Position numbers and translations under genes: made by a program
DNA from: Sphingomonadales bacterium
GTDB taxonomy: Bacteria > Pseudomonadota > Alphaproteobacteria > Sphingomonadales > Sphingomonadaceae
Length of the DNA: 42,403 nucleotides
Direction: 5' to 3'
Assembly: GCA_027485485.1 (NCBI GenBank)
Contig: JAIXQY010000234.1
Coordinates: 1 to 42,403, forward strand
Part shown: piece by piece, positions 14,603-22,997 of the stretch
How positions within the stretch are numbered: position 1 is the stretch's first letter
Layout: each line of letters starts with the position of its first letter
The notes under the pieces: model-generated
Told to the model about the DNA's origin: nothing
The model's input: only the letters and a program-made list of their open reading frames with translations
Databases searched by the model: none

Positions 14603-17600
14603 ATGACCAACCAGCCGATCTTCACCGCCAGCGCTGCCGAGCGTGCCCGCATGGCCGAACAGGGCATGTATCGCCCCGAACTGGAAGGCGATGCCTGCGG
14701 CGTGGGCCTGGTGGCCGCCACCGATGGCCGGCCGCAGCGCCGGGTGGTGACGGCGGCGATCGATGCCCTGAAGGCGGTGTGGCACCGCGGCGCCGTGGAT
14801 GCCGATGGCAAGACCGGCGATGGCGCCGGCATATTGGTGGAAATCCCGATCGATTTCTTCCACGAACATGTCGAGCGCCATGGCCAGAAGCCGGTGGCCG
14901 GCCTGCTGGCCGTGGGCCAGGTGTTCCTGCCGCGCACCGATCTGGGCGCGCAGGAAGCCTGCCGCACCATCGTCGAATCGGAAATCATCGGCTTTGGCTA
15001 CAAGGTCTATGGCTGGCGGCAGGTGCCGGTGGATATCAGCTGCATCGGCGACAAGGCGATGCTGAGCCGTCCGGAGATCGAGCAGATCATGATCGCCGGC
15101 CCGGTGGACCAGGGTGAGGACGCCAAGGAACAGTTCGAGAAAGACCTGTTCCTGATCCGCCGCCGCATCGAGAAGAAGGTGATCGAAGCCCAGATCCAGG
15201 GCTTCTACTTCTGCTCGCTGTCGTGCCGCACCCTGATCTACAAGGGGCTGTTCCTGGCGGAATCGCTCAGCGTTTTCTATCCCGATCTCAACGACGAGCG
15301 GTTCGTTTCCCGCTTTGCCATCTATCACCAGCGTTATTCCACCAACACCTTCCCGCAATGGTGGCTGGCCCAGCCGTTCCGCACGCTGGCCCACAATGGT
15401 GAGATCAACACCATCCGCGGCAACAGCAACTGGATGAAAAGCCACGAGATCAAGATGGCGGCCGCCGCGTTTGGCGAGCATTCCGAGGATATCAAGCCGT
15501 TGATCCCGGCTGGCGCGTCAGACACGGCGGCGCTGGATGCGGTGTTCGAAGCCTTTGTCCGCTCCGGCCGCGATGCGCCGACCGCCAAGCTGATGCTGAT
15601 CCCGCAGGCCTGGCAGAAGGACGACACGCTCGATCCCGCCACGCGCGCCATGTATGCCTTCTTCGCCAGCCTGATGGAGCCGTGGGACGGGCCGGCGGCG
15701 CTGGCGATGACCGATGGCCGCTGGGTGGTGGCCGGGCTTGACCGCAACGCGCTGCGGCCCATGCGCTACTGCCTCACCCGCGATGGCCTGCTGATCACCG
15801 GCAGCGAGGCTGGCATGGTGGTGGTGCCGGAAGTCGACGTGGTGAAGAAGGGCGCGCTGGGCCCCGGCGAGATGATCGCGGTGGATCTTGATGCGGCGCC
15901 GGCGCAGTTCTTCAGCGATGCCGAAATCAAGGCCAAGGTGGCCGGCGCGCAGGATTATGCCGCGCTGGTGGCCGGCTTCACCAATTTCGAAGCGCTGCCC
16001 GGCCGCCAGGGCCCCGAGCCCGGCGCGGCCTATGCCCGCGATGCGCTGCGCCGCCGCCAGATCGCCGCCGGCCAGACCATGGAAGACATGGAACTGATCC
16101 TCGCCCCCATGGTGGAAGACGCCAAGGAGGCCGTGGGCAGCATGGGCGATGATGCGCCGCTGGCGGTGATTTCCGAAAACGCCCGCAACCTCAGCCACTT
16201 CTTCCGGCAGAATTTCAGCCAGGTCACCAACCCGCCGATCGACAGCTTGCGCGAGACCCGCGTGATGAGCCTGAAGACGCGCTTTTCCAACCTCACCAAC
16301 ATCCTCGACGATGAAGCCACCCAATCGGGCGTGATGGTGATGGATTCGCCCACGCTGACCAATCGCGACTGGCAGGTGCTGAAGGATCATTTCGGCCGCC
16401 AGGTGGCCGAGATTGACTGCACGTTCGATATCGCCAGCGGCCCCTCTGGCCTGCGCGCCGCCATCGCCCGCATCCGCGCCGAAGCCGAAACGGCGGTGCG
16501 CCAGGGCAAGACGCAATTGTTCCTCACCGATGAGCATCAGTCGGCCACCCGCGCCGGCATCGCCATGATCCTCGCCACGGCCGGTGTGCACACCCACCTC
16601 GTGCGCAAGGGCCTGCGCACCTATGTCAGCATCAACGTGCGCGCCGCCGAGGCGCTGGACACGCATTATTTCGCCGTGCTGATCGGTGTGGGCGCCACCA
16701 CGGTGAATGCCTATCTGGCGCAGGAGGCGATTGCCGATCGCCATGCCCGCGGCCTGTTCGGCGCGCTGATGCTCAGCGAATGTGTCGCCCGCTACAAGAA
16801 GGCGGTTGATGACGGCCTGTTGAAGATCATGGCCAAGATGGGGATCGCGGTCATCTCCTCCTATCGCGGCGGGTACAATTTTGAAGCCGTTGGCCTGTCG
16901 CGCGCGCTGGTGCATGATTTCTTCCCCGGCATGCCGGCCAAGATTTCGGGCGAGGGCTTTGAATCGCTGTTCATCAACGCCCAGCTGCGCCACGACAAGG
17001 CGTGGGATGAGGATGTGATCGCGCTGCCGGTCGGCGGCCTCTATCGCTGGCGCGCCAATGGCGAGGCGCACGCCTGGAGCGCCCAGCTGATCCACCTGCT
17101 GCAAACGGCGGTGAGCCGCGACAGCTACAGCGATTATCAGAAGTTCAGCCGCGGCGTGCAGGCGCTGCCGCCGATTTCCCTGCGCGATCTGCTGGATTTC
17201 GTGCCGGGCACGCGCGCGGTGCCGATCGAGTCGGTCGAATCCGTCACCGAAATCCGCAAGCGCTTCGTCACGCCGGGCATGAGCCTGGGCGCATTGTCAC
17301 CCGAAGCGCATGAGACGCTGGCGATTGCGATGAACCGTATCGGCGCCAAGGCGGTTTCGGGCGAAGGCGGCGAGGACAAGGCCCGCTTCACGCCCTATGC
17401 CAATGGCGACAATGCCAACAGCGTGATCAAGCAGATCGCCTCCGGGCGCTTTGGCGTGACGGCGGAATATCTGAACGCCTGTGAGGAGATCGAGATCAAG
17501 GTCGCACAGGGTGCCAAGCCCGGCGAGGGCGGCCAGCTGCCCGGCTTCAAGGTGACCGAACTGATCGCCAAGCTGCGCCACTCCACCCCCGGCGTGACGC

Positions 17601-19153
17601 TGATCAGCCCGCCGCCGCACCACGATATCTATTCGATCGAGGATCTGGCCCAGCTGATTTATGACCTCAAGCAGATCAACACCCGCGCCCGGGTGTGCGT
17701 GAAGCTGGTGAGCAGCGCCGGCATCGGCACGGTGGCGGCCGGCGTGGCCAAGGCCCATGCCGATACCATCCTGATTTCCGGTAACGTCGGCGGCACCGGC
17801 GCCTCCCCGCAAACCAGCATCAAATATGCCGGCACGCCGTGGGAAATGGGCCTGTCCGAAGTCAACCAGGTGCTCACCCTCAACGGCCTGCGGCACCGGG
17901 TGAAGCTGCGCGCCGATGGCGGCCTGAAAACCGGGCGCGACGTGGTGATCGCCGCCATATTGGGTGCCGAGGAGTTCGGCATCGGCACCATGAGCCTGGT
18001 GGCCATGGGCTGCATCATGGTGCGCCAGTGCCACAGCAACACCTGCCCGGTGGGCGTGTGCACGCAGGACGATGCCCTGCGCGAAAAATTCGGCGGCTCG
18101 CCGGAAAAGGTCATCAACCTGATGAGCTTCATCGCCGAAGAGGTGCGCGAGATCCTCGCCCGGCTGGGCTGCCGCAGCCTGGATGACGTGATCGGCCGCA
18201 CCGAATTGCTGCGCCAGGTCAACCGCGGTGCCGAGCATCTGGACGATCTGGATCTGAACCCCATCCTGGCCAAAGTCGACGCGCCCGATGCGATGCGGCG
18301 CTGGGGCCTGGGCGATGGCCGCAATCCGGTGCCCGACAGCCTGGATGCCGACATGATCCGCGATGCGGCCCATCTGCTGGAACGCGGCGAGAAGATGCAG
18401 CTGGCCTATACGGTGCGCAACACCCACCGCGCCGTGGGCACGCGGCTTTCGGGGGAGATCACCCGCCGCTTCGGCATGACGGCGCTGGCACCCGGCCACG
18501 TCCATATCCGCCTGCGCGGGTCCGCCGGCCAGTCGCTGGGCGCGTTCGCCGTGCAGGGCGTGAAGCTGGAGGTGTTTGGCGAGGCCAATGATTATGTGGG
18601 CAAGGGGCTTTCCGGCGCCACCATCGTGGTGCGGCCCTTCCCGTCCAGCCCGCTGGCCAGTCAGGACAATGCCATCATCGGCAACACCGTGCTCTATGGC
18701 GCCACCTCGGGCCGGCTGTTTGCCGCCGGCCGCGCCGGGGAGCGCTTTGCGGTGCGCAACAGCGGCGCCACCGTGGTGGTGGAAGGCTGCGGTGCCAATG
18801 GCTGCGAATATATGACCGGCGGCACCGCGGTGATCCTGGGCGCCACCGGCGACAATTTTGGTGCCGGCATGTCGGGCGGGATGGCCTTTGTGCTCGATCG
18901 TGATGGCGGCTTCGAACACCGGGTGAACCGCGAAAGCGTGACCGTGCAGAGGCTGCAATCGGCGCATTGGGAAACGCTGGTGCATGATCTGATCAGCGAG
19001 CATGTCGCCGAAACCGGCTCGAAATGGGCCGCTGGCCTGCTGGCCGAATGGGACCGCACGCGTGAGGCGATCTGGCAGGTCTGCCCCAAGGAAATGCTCA
19101 GCCGCCTGCCGCATCCGTTGAATGACAGCCCGGCCAGCATTGCGGCAGAATAA
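14603..19153 (+). CDS. gltB: Glutamate synthase (NADPH) large subunit GltB
   Basis: 1516-residue alpha subunit. The N-terminal class II glutamine amidotransferase domain releases ammonia from glutamine. The tunnel leads to the FMN/3Fe-4S synthase domain that forms glutamate from 2-oxoglutarate, and a C-terminal beta-helix closes the protein. The N-terminal nucleophile is Cys32 (EGDACGVGLVA), implying removal of a 31-residue propeptide. FAIYHQRYSTNTFPQWW and HNGEINTIRGN mark the glutaminase. EGGEDKARF, KPGEGGQLPG, ISPPPHHDIYSIEDL and GNVGGTGASPQTSIKYAG mark the FMN domain, and CIMVRQCHSNTCPVGVC binds the 3Fe-4S cluster. The gene is intact. Very long open frames on the opposite strand are codon-bias shadows. 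Confidence 0.97.
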   Translation: MTNQPIFTASAAERARMAEQGMYRPELEGDACGVGLVAATDGRPQRRVVTAAIDALKAVWHRGAVDADGKTGDGAGILVEIPIDFFHEHVERHGQKPVAGLLAVGQVFLPRTDLGAQEACRTIVESEIIGFGYKVYGWRQVPVDISCIGDKAMLSRPEIEQIMIAGPVDQGEDAKEQFEKDLFLIRRRIEKKVIEAQIQGFYFCSLSCRTLIYKGLFLAESLSVFYPDLNDERFVSRFAIYHQRYSTNTFPQWWLAQPFRTLAHNGEINTIRGNSNWMKSHEIKMAAAAFGEHSEDIKPLIPAGASDTAALDAVFEAFVRSGRDAPTAKLMLIPQAWQKDDTLDPATRAMYAFFASLMEPWDGPAALAMTDGRWVVAGLDRNALRPMRYCLTRDGLLITGSEAGMVVVPEVDVVKKGALGPGEMIAVDLDAAPAQFFSDAEIKAKVAGAQDYAALVAGFTNFEALPGRQGPEPGAAYARDALRRRQIAAGQTMEDMELILAPMVEDAKEAVGSMGDDAPLAVISENARNLSHFFRQNFSQVTNPPIDSLRETRVMSLKTRFSNLTNILDDEATQSGVMVMDSPTLTNRDWQVLKDHFGRQVAEIDCTFDIASGPSGLRAAIARIRAEAETAVRQGKTQLFLTDEHQSATRAGIAMILATAGVHTHLVRKGLRTYVSINVRAAEALDTHYFAVLIGVGATTVNAYLAQEAIADRHARGLFGALMLSECVARYKKAVDDGLLKIMAKMGIAVISSYRGGYNFEAVGLSRALVHDFFPGMPAKISGEGFESLFINAQLRHDKAWDEDVIALPVGGLYRWRANGEAHAWSAQLIHLLQTAVSRDSYSDYQKFSRGVQALPPISLRDLLDFVPGTRAVPIESVESVTEIRKRFVTPGMSLGALSPEAHETLAIAMNRIGAKAVSGEGGEDKARFTPYANGDNANSVIKQIASGRFGVTAEYLNACEEIEIKVAQGAKPGEGGQLPGFKVTELIAKLRHSTPGVTLISPPPHHDIYSIEDLAQLIYDLKQINTRARVCVKLVSSAGIGTVAAGVAKAHADTILISGNVGGTGASPQTSIKYAGTPWEMGLSEVNQVLTLNGLRHRVKLRADGGLKTGRDVVIAAILGAEEFGIGTMSLVAMGCIMVRQCHSNTCPVGVCTQDDALREKFGGSPEKVINLMSFIAEEVREILARLGCRSLDDVIGRTELLRQVNRGAEHLDDLDLNPILAKVDAPDAMRRWGLGDGRNPVPDSLDADMIRDAAHLLERGEKMQLAYTVRNTHRAVGTRLSGEITRRFGMTALAPGHVHIRLRGSAGQSLGAFAVQGVKLEVFGEANDYVGKGLSGATIVVRPFPSSPLASQDNAIIGNTVLYGATSGRLFAAGRAGERFAVRNSGATVVVEGCGANGCEYMTGGTAVILGATGDNFGAGMSGGMAFVLDRDGGFEHRVNRESVTVQRLQSAHWETLVHDLISEHVAETGSKWAAGLLAEWDRTREAIWQVCPKEMLSRLPHPLNDSPASIAAE

Positions 19154-19161
19154 GCCTGGCC

Positions 19162-19189
19162 TTGAAACCGGGCCCTTCGCTGCTATATA
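19162..19189 (+). promoter_or_regulatory. Sigma-70-like promoter for the 19217 gene
   Basis: TTGAAA (19162-19167) and TATATA (19184-19189) are separated by 16 nt, in the gap just after the gltB stop and 27 nt before the next start codon. The AT-rich -10 stands out against the GC-rich surroundings. Confidence 0.5.
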
Positions 19190-19216
19190 CAAGCAACACA
19201 GTTGAAGGACCCGGTG

Positions 19217-19552
19217 ATGGCCAAGACCAATGATCCCCTGATCGAAACGCTGATGCAGCTGGCGGTCACCGCCGCGCCGCTCATCCGCAAGGCGCGCGAT
19301 TCGGGCATTTTCCGCACCGAAACCATCATGGAAGCCGAAATCGTGCGGCCGGAAGCGCCCAAGCCGCCGGAGCCGCCCAAGGCCGAAGCCGCGCCGGAAG
19401 CGCCCGCCGCCCCGGCCGCGCCCGATGCGTCCATTGGCGCGATGCAGGATATCATCGTGCGCCAGGCCCTGCGCATCAACGCGCTGGAAGCCGAAGTGGC
19501 GGCGCTGAAGGCGGCGGCCGAGCAGAAGCCCGCACCGCCGCCCGAAGCCTGA
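19217..19552 (+). CDS. Hypothetical protein with Pro/Ala-rich middle and C-terminal coiled coil
   Basis: 111-residue cytoplasmic protein of no family I recognise. It has a short helical N-terminus (LIETLMQLAVTAAPLIRKARD), a low-complexity Pro/Glu/Ala stretch at about residues 45-75 and a C-terminal heptad-like helix (QALRINALEAEVAALKAAAE) that could form a coiled coil. GAAGGA lies 7 nt before the ATG at 19217, and a good promoter precedes it, so expression is plausible. Its stop directly abuts the stop of the convergent PepSY gene (no gap). No function can be given. Confidence 0.7.
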   Translation: MAKTNDPLIETLMQLAVTAAPLIRKARDSGIFRTETIMEAEIVRPEAPKPPEPPKAEAAPEAPAAPAAPDASIGAMQDIIVRQALRINALEAEVAALKAAAEQKPAPPPEA

Positions 19553-19846
19553 TCAGCCCTTCTTGAACAGCACCTTGCCGCGCTGTTCGACATAGAGCTT
19601 CTCGAACGTGGCGGGATCGAAATAGGCTTCCACCCGGCCGGTGTCGGGCATCACGCCATAAACCTCGTAACAGCCGCCATCCACCTTGGCCTTGGCCACG
19701 GTCCAGCCCTGCTTGGTCAGCTCGGCCTTCAGCGCCTCGATCGGCTTCATGTCGGCCGGGGCCACGTTGCACTTCAACTTGCCGGTGGCGAGCGCTGGGC
19801 CCGCCAGCAGCATCGCCGCCATCATCATCACAACACGCATGTTCAT
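19553..19846 (-). CDS. Small exported PepSY-domain protein
   Basis: 97-residue protein with a signal peptide (MRVVMMMAAMLLAGPALA) and one PepSY domain: MKPIEALKAELTKQGWTVAKAKVDGGCYEVYGVMPDTGRVEAYFDP. PepSY domains occur in periplasmic or membrane-attached proteins, often next to iron or flavin reductases. The ATG at 19846 overlaps the stop of the ferric-reductase-like gene (ATGA); a second ATG at 19840 is equally possible. Two cysteines in the mature part could form a disulphide. It is co-transcribed with the membrane heme protein upstream, which suggests a periplasmic partner role. Confidence 0.82.
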   Translation of the reverse strand: MNMRVVMMMAAMLLAGPALATGKLKCNVAPADMKPIEALKAELTKQGWTVAKAKVDGGCYEVYGVMPDTGRVEAYFDPATFEKLYVEQRGKVLFKKG

Positions 19847-20415
19847 GCCTTTCGCTTGCTTGGGAAAAATCGCACCAGTTGCAGCCCGCCCACGGTGGCA
19901 GCCAGTGCCAGCGCCAGACTGAAGCCATCATGCACCACCGCCATGTGCGCCAGTGCCAGCGCCGCCGCCGGCAGGGCCAGGCGTTGCACCGGCTTCCAGG
20001 CCCGGCGCAACAGCCGCATCGCGGCATCATTGCTGGCCAGCGCCGGCAGCAGCAGCAGCGCCAGCGCCAACCAGCCGGTCACTATGCCCGGCGTGAACGC
20101 CTCATCCGCCATCAGGGCCCATTCGCCGCCGGGTTCGGCAAAGCCGCGCATTGCCTCAACATACAGCCACAGATGCAGCGCGCTGCCGGCAAAGGCCGCC
20201 AGCCCCACCGCGCGGCGCAGCCACAACAGCCGCCCCAGCGGCCGCCACAACTGCGCCAGTGGCGTCATCACCACGGCCAGCGCCAGCCACGCCATCGCCC
20301 AGTTGCCGCTGGCCGCCACGGCCGCATCCGGATCATCGCCAGGCTGCGCCAACAGCAGCAGGAACGGCAGCATGAGCACCGCCCACAGGGCCAACAAGGC
20401 AGTTCGCCGCTTCAT
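19843..20415 (-). CDS. Ferric-reductase-like heme-binding membrane protein (MsrQ-like)
   Basis: 190-residue protein with about six transmembrane helices, belonging to the ferric-reductase-like transmembrane family that includes MsrQ/YedZ and bacterial FRE homologues. Heme-ligand histidines lie in FAGSALHLWLYVEA and LALAHMAVVHDG. The ATG at 20415 (MKRRTALLALW) is preferred because the longer open frame upstream crosses the Fur-like palindrome. It is the first gene of a two-gene operon with the PepSY protein. Electron transfer to periplasmic iron or methionine-sulfoxide reductase are both possible; no MsrP gene is nearby, which favours iron. Confidence 0.78.
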   Translation of the reverse strand: MKRRTALLALWAVLMLPFLLLLAQPGDDPDAAVAASGNWAMAWLALAVVMTPLAQLWRPLGRLLWLRRAVGLAAFAGSALHLWLYVEAMRGFAEPGGEWALMADEAFTPGIVTGWLALALLLLPALASNDAAMRLLRRAWKPVQRLALPAAALALAHMAVVHDGFSLALALAATVGGLQLVRFFPSKRKA

Positions 20416-20434
20416 CCCCACCTGCCTAAAGTTG

Positions 20435-20451
20435 TTGCGAATGATTTGCAA
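20435..20451 (-). promoter_or_regulatory. Fur-like palindrome upstream of the ferric-reductase/PepSY operon
   Basis: TTGCGAATGATTTGCAA is a near-palindrome (the reverse complement reads TTGCAAATCATTCGCAA), located 20 nt upstream of the membrane-protein start. Its GAATGATT core and TTGC/GCAA ends resemble Fur-type iron boxes. Iron control fits the operon content. It could also serve the divergent GST gene. Confidence 0.5.
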
Positions 20452-20511
20452 TAGACCATCAACGGCACCCGCCCCTTTCCAAGCCGGCAAACATGATTAA
20501 GACAGGGCAGG

Positions 20512-21177
20512 ATGTGGCGACTTTACCATTTCACGCTCTGCCCGTTCAGCCGCAAGGTGCGCTTTGCCCTGGCGGTGAAGGGCGTCACGCACGATCTGGT
20601 GCAGGAACGCCCGTGGGAAAAACGCCCTGAATTCACCGCGATGAACCCCGCCGGGCAAACACCGGTGATGCGGCGCGAGGAGCTGATCCTGTGCGATTCG
20701 GTCGCCATCACCGAACATTTCGAGGAAGCGCTCGACCGCACACCCCTGCTGGGCAGCACACCCGAAGCGCGCGCTGAAACCCGCCGGCTGGTGGCCTGGT
20801 TCGATCAGAAATTCTATGCCGAAGTCGGCGCGCCGCTGCTGGCCGAACGCATGTACAAGCGCGCCGTGCTGAAAGGCGTGCCCGATGGCGGCGCCATCCG
20901 CCAGGCCGGCCGCATGGCCGACATGCATCTGGACTATATCGATTTCCTGCTCGAACGCCGCGCCTGGATCAGCGGCGGGCAGTTCGGCCTGGCCGATATT
21001 GCCGCCGCCGCGCATCTGTCGGTGGCGGATTATCTGGCCGGGCTGGATTGGGATGGCCATGAACCGGCGAAAACCTGGTATTCTGCGATCAAGTCCCGCC
21101 CCACCTTCCGCCCGCTGCTGGCCGAACGGCTGGAAGGCTTGCCGCCGCCGCTGCATTACGACAAGCTCGATTTTTGA
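20512..21177 (+). CDS. Glutathione S-transferase family protein
   Basis: 221-residue cytosolic GST. The N-terminal thioredoxin fold starts LYHFTLCPFSRKVRFALAVKG and contains NPAGQTPVMRREELILCDSVAITEHFEE, the cis-proline and glutathione gamma-glutamyl binding segments. The C-terminal all-helical domain runs from about residue 90 and includes FGLADIAAAAHLSVADYLAGLDW. The CPFSRK motif suggests a cysteine- or serine-type active site. The ATG at 20512 opens directly on the beta-1 strand. Substrate unknown. It is divergent from the ferric-reductase operon and followed by an MFS gene 57 bp downstream. Confidence 0.9.
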   Translation: MWRLYHFTLCPFSRKVRFALAVKGVTHDLVQERPWEKRPEFTAMNPAGQTPVMRREELILCDSVAITEHFEEALDRTPLLGSTPEARAETRRLVAWFDQKFYAEVGAPLLAERMYKRAVLKGVPDGGAIRQAGRMADMHLDYIDFLLERRAWISGGQFGLADIAAAAHLSVADYLAGLDWDGHEPAKTWYSAIKSRPTFRPLLAERLEGLPPPLHYDKLDF

Positions 21178-21233
21178 TTGACCAAATCATCGCGCCGGCC
21201 AACGGTGCCTGAAACGCCTTGGGGAGAGGCAAT

Positions 21234-22454
21234 TTGCAATCCGAAGCCGAAGCCCGCGCCCGCTGGCTGCTGATCACCCTGCTGTTTGTCGGCACCGCGC
21301 TGAACTATGTCGATCGGCAGGTGCTGGCGCTGCTCAAACCCACGCTGGAAGTGGAATTCGGCTGGACCGATCAGGAATTCGCCCACCTCGGCAGCGTGTT
21401 CCAACTCTCGGCCGCCTTCGCCCTGCTGGCCGTGGGCTGGTTTGTCGACAAGTTCGGCGTGCGCCTCGCCTATGGCGTTGCCGTCGCCGTGTGGAGCGCC
21501 GCCGGCATGGCCCATGCCGCTGCCGCCAATGTGGGCCAGTTCGTCGTCGCCCGATCGGTGCTGGCGGTGGCCGAAAGCGTCAACACGCCGGCCGCGGTAA
21601 AGGCATCGGCCACCTATCTGCCGCTCACCCAACGCAGCCTCGGCCTCGGCCTCGTCAACACCGCGCCCAACATCGGCGCCATCCTCACGCCGCTGCTGAT
21701 CCCGCCGCTGGCCCTGGCCTTTGGCTGGAAATCGGCCTTCATCGTCACCGGCGCCCTCGGCTTTGTCTGGCTGGCCTTCTGGATTGCCGGCACCCGCCGC
21801 CTGCAACCGGTGGGCGTCGCCAAGAAGGCCGCGCTCGAAGGCAATTGGGGCGAACTGCTGCGCGACCACCGCACCTGGACCATCGTTGGCGCCAAGGCCT
21901 TCACCGATTGCGTCTGGTGGTTCGTGCTGTTCTGGTCACCCGATTTCCTCGCCAAAACCTTTGGCCTGTCCCAAGGCCAGATCGGCGTGCCCACCGCCAT
22001 CATCTTCAGCCTGGCCGGCCTCGGTGCCCTCAGCTCCGGCTTCCTGTTCCCCGCCCTGCTGGGCCGCGGCATGAGCGTGAACAAGGCCCGCAAGAGCAGC
22101 ATGCTCTTCTACGCCGTCCTCATCCTGCCCATCCCACTCGCGATGCAAGCCCCCGGCCCCATCGCCGCCGCCCTCATCATCGGCCTGGCCCTGTTTGCCC
22201 ACCAGGGCTTCTCCACCAACATCTTCGGCCTCGCCGCCGACACCGTCCCCACCTCCCGCGTCGCCGGCGTGATGGCCCTGGGCGGCGTCGCCGGCAACCT
22301 CACCGGCACCGGCATCATCGAACTCACCGGCTGGTGTTTGACGAACGGGGTTGGCTATTGGCCTATGTTCGCGATTGCAGCGGGCGCGTATCTGACGGCG
22401 CTGGCGTTCATCCAGCTGATGCAGCCGAACATCCGCGCTTTGGACGAGGCGTGA
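21234..22454 (+). CDS. MFS transporter, ExuT/ACS-like
   Basis: 406-residue major facilitator with about 12 hydrophobic segments, resembling the anion:cation symporter/hexuronate (ExuT-like) group. ALNYVDRQVLALLKPTLE in helix 1, WFVDKFGVRLAYGVAVAVW in the helix 2-3 loop and ARSVLAVAESVNTPAAVKA are typical. The start is a TTG at 21234 preceded by a strong GGGGAGAGG (21221-21229); no ATG fits the N-terminus. A sugar acid or other organic anion is the likely cargo, but no catabolic genes adjoin it. A hairpin/T-run terminator follows at 22475-22508. Confidence 0.87.
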   Translation: MQSEAEARARWLLITLLFVGTALNYVDRQVLALLKPTLEVEFGWTDQEFAHLGSVFQLSAAFALLAVGWFVDKFGVRLAYGVAVAVWSAAGMAHAAAANVGQFVVARSVLAVAESVNTPAAVKASATYLPLTQRSLGLGLVNTAPNIGAILTPLLIPPLALAFGWKSAFIVTGALGFVWLAFWIAGTRRLQPVGVAKKAALEGNWGELLRDHRTWTIVGAKAFTDCVWWFVLFWSPDFLAKTFGLSQGQIGVPTAIIFSLAGLGALSSGFLFPALLGRGMSVNKARKSSMLFYAVLILPIPLAMQAPGPIAAALIIGLALFAHQGFSTNIFGLAADTVPTSRVAGVMALGGVAGNLTGTGIIELTGWCLTNGVGYWPMFAIAAGAYLTALAFIQLMQPNIRALDEA

Positions 22455-22463
22455 CGTAAAAGA

Positions 22464-22502
22464 GCCTCCGGCGGCCAGGGTCGAGGACCCTGGACCCGTT
22501 CG
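22464..22502 (+). repeat. 39-bp hairpin repeat, copy 1 (left border of accessory island)
   Basis: This copy matches the reverse complement of 24815-24853 at 33 of 39 positions. Two of the six differences (positions 12 and 30) are a C-G to G-C swap that preserves the internal stem, so the structure is conserved. The two copies are in opposite orientation and enclose 2.3 kb of unusual DNA. Similar CCTCCGGCGG-type hairpins are, from memory, dispersed in sphingomonad genomes. Confidence 0.85.
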
Positions 22503-22508
22503 TTTTTT
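22475..22508 (+). terminator. Rho-independent terminator after the MFS gene
   Basis: CCAGGGTC (22475-22482), loop GAG, GACCCTGG (22486-22493), then six T residues at 22503-22508 after a 9-nt gap. The stem is part of the 39-bp repeat. The spacing to the T-run is longer than ideal. Confidence 0.55.
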
Positions 22509-22553
22509 CTGCTAAATCCGGTTGTGAGATGGCATTCGACTGGAACAATACGG

Positions 22554-22997
22554 ATGGGCCGCGCTGAAAATTCCTTCAGCACACACCGAAAGCGGGCGCT
22601 ATCCCTCGGTGTAATCTTGATCCTGCCCTTGGCCGGATGTGAGCAACCCGATCCGCTTGTGGTTTCCTCTATAGCCTCTCCTGATGGTCAACATGTGATC
22701 TGGGTAACAGAGCAAGATGGCGGACTGGGATCTGACGTGACCTATATTCATCTCTCAGTATCTGGTGGCATGCCCGAACCGAGCAATGTCATTCTCAGTT
22801 CCCCCGAATGCGAGGGTGTACGTGTAGGCTGGTATGGCAATGACCGTGTCATAATTTCATACGACGAGATTTTTGGCCGTTTTCAATCAAAACTTCGTGC
22901 ATATGTCCCAACTGTTGCATTAATAAATAATACAAACTTGAAGAGACTGAGTTTTGATCTCGTCAATTCTGTCGTTGTGCGCTGTGATCCATATTAA
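22554..22997 (+). CDS. Hypothetical lipoprotein
   Basis: 147-residue protein with a lipoprotein signal: basic N-terminus (THRKRALSLG), hydrophobic stretch and lipobox LPLAGC near residue 30. The mature part contains VVSSIASPDGQHVIWVTEQDGG, which resembles the start of a small beta-rich domain seen in unannotated lipoproteins, and few other landmarks. Base composition is visibly lower in GC than its neighbours and codon use includes many A/T-ending codons, suggesting horizontal acquisition. The ATG at 22554 was preferred to one at 22524 because of signal-peptide length. Its 3' end overlaps the read-through tail of the IS30 transposase frame by 35 bp. Function unknown. Confidence 0.65.
   Translation: MGRAENSFSTHRKRALSLGVILILPLAGCEQPDPLVVSSIASPDGQHVIWVTEQDGGLGSDVTYIHLSVSGGMPEPSNVILSSPECEGVRVGWYGNDRVIISYDEIFGRFQSKLRAYVPTVALINNTNLKRLSFDLVNSVVVRCDPY

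Noticed and set aside
15518-19192. Very long open frames on the strand opposite gltB (528 and 631 codons)
   Set aside because: They are antisense shadows caused by strong GC3 codon bias; no family similarity and gltB is intact.
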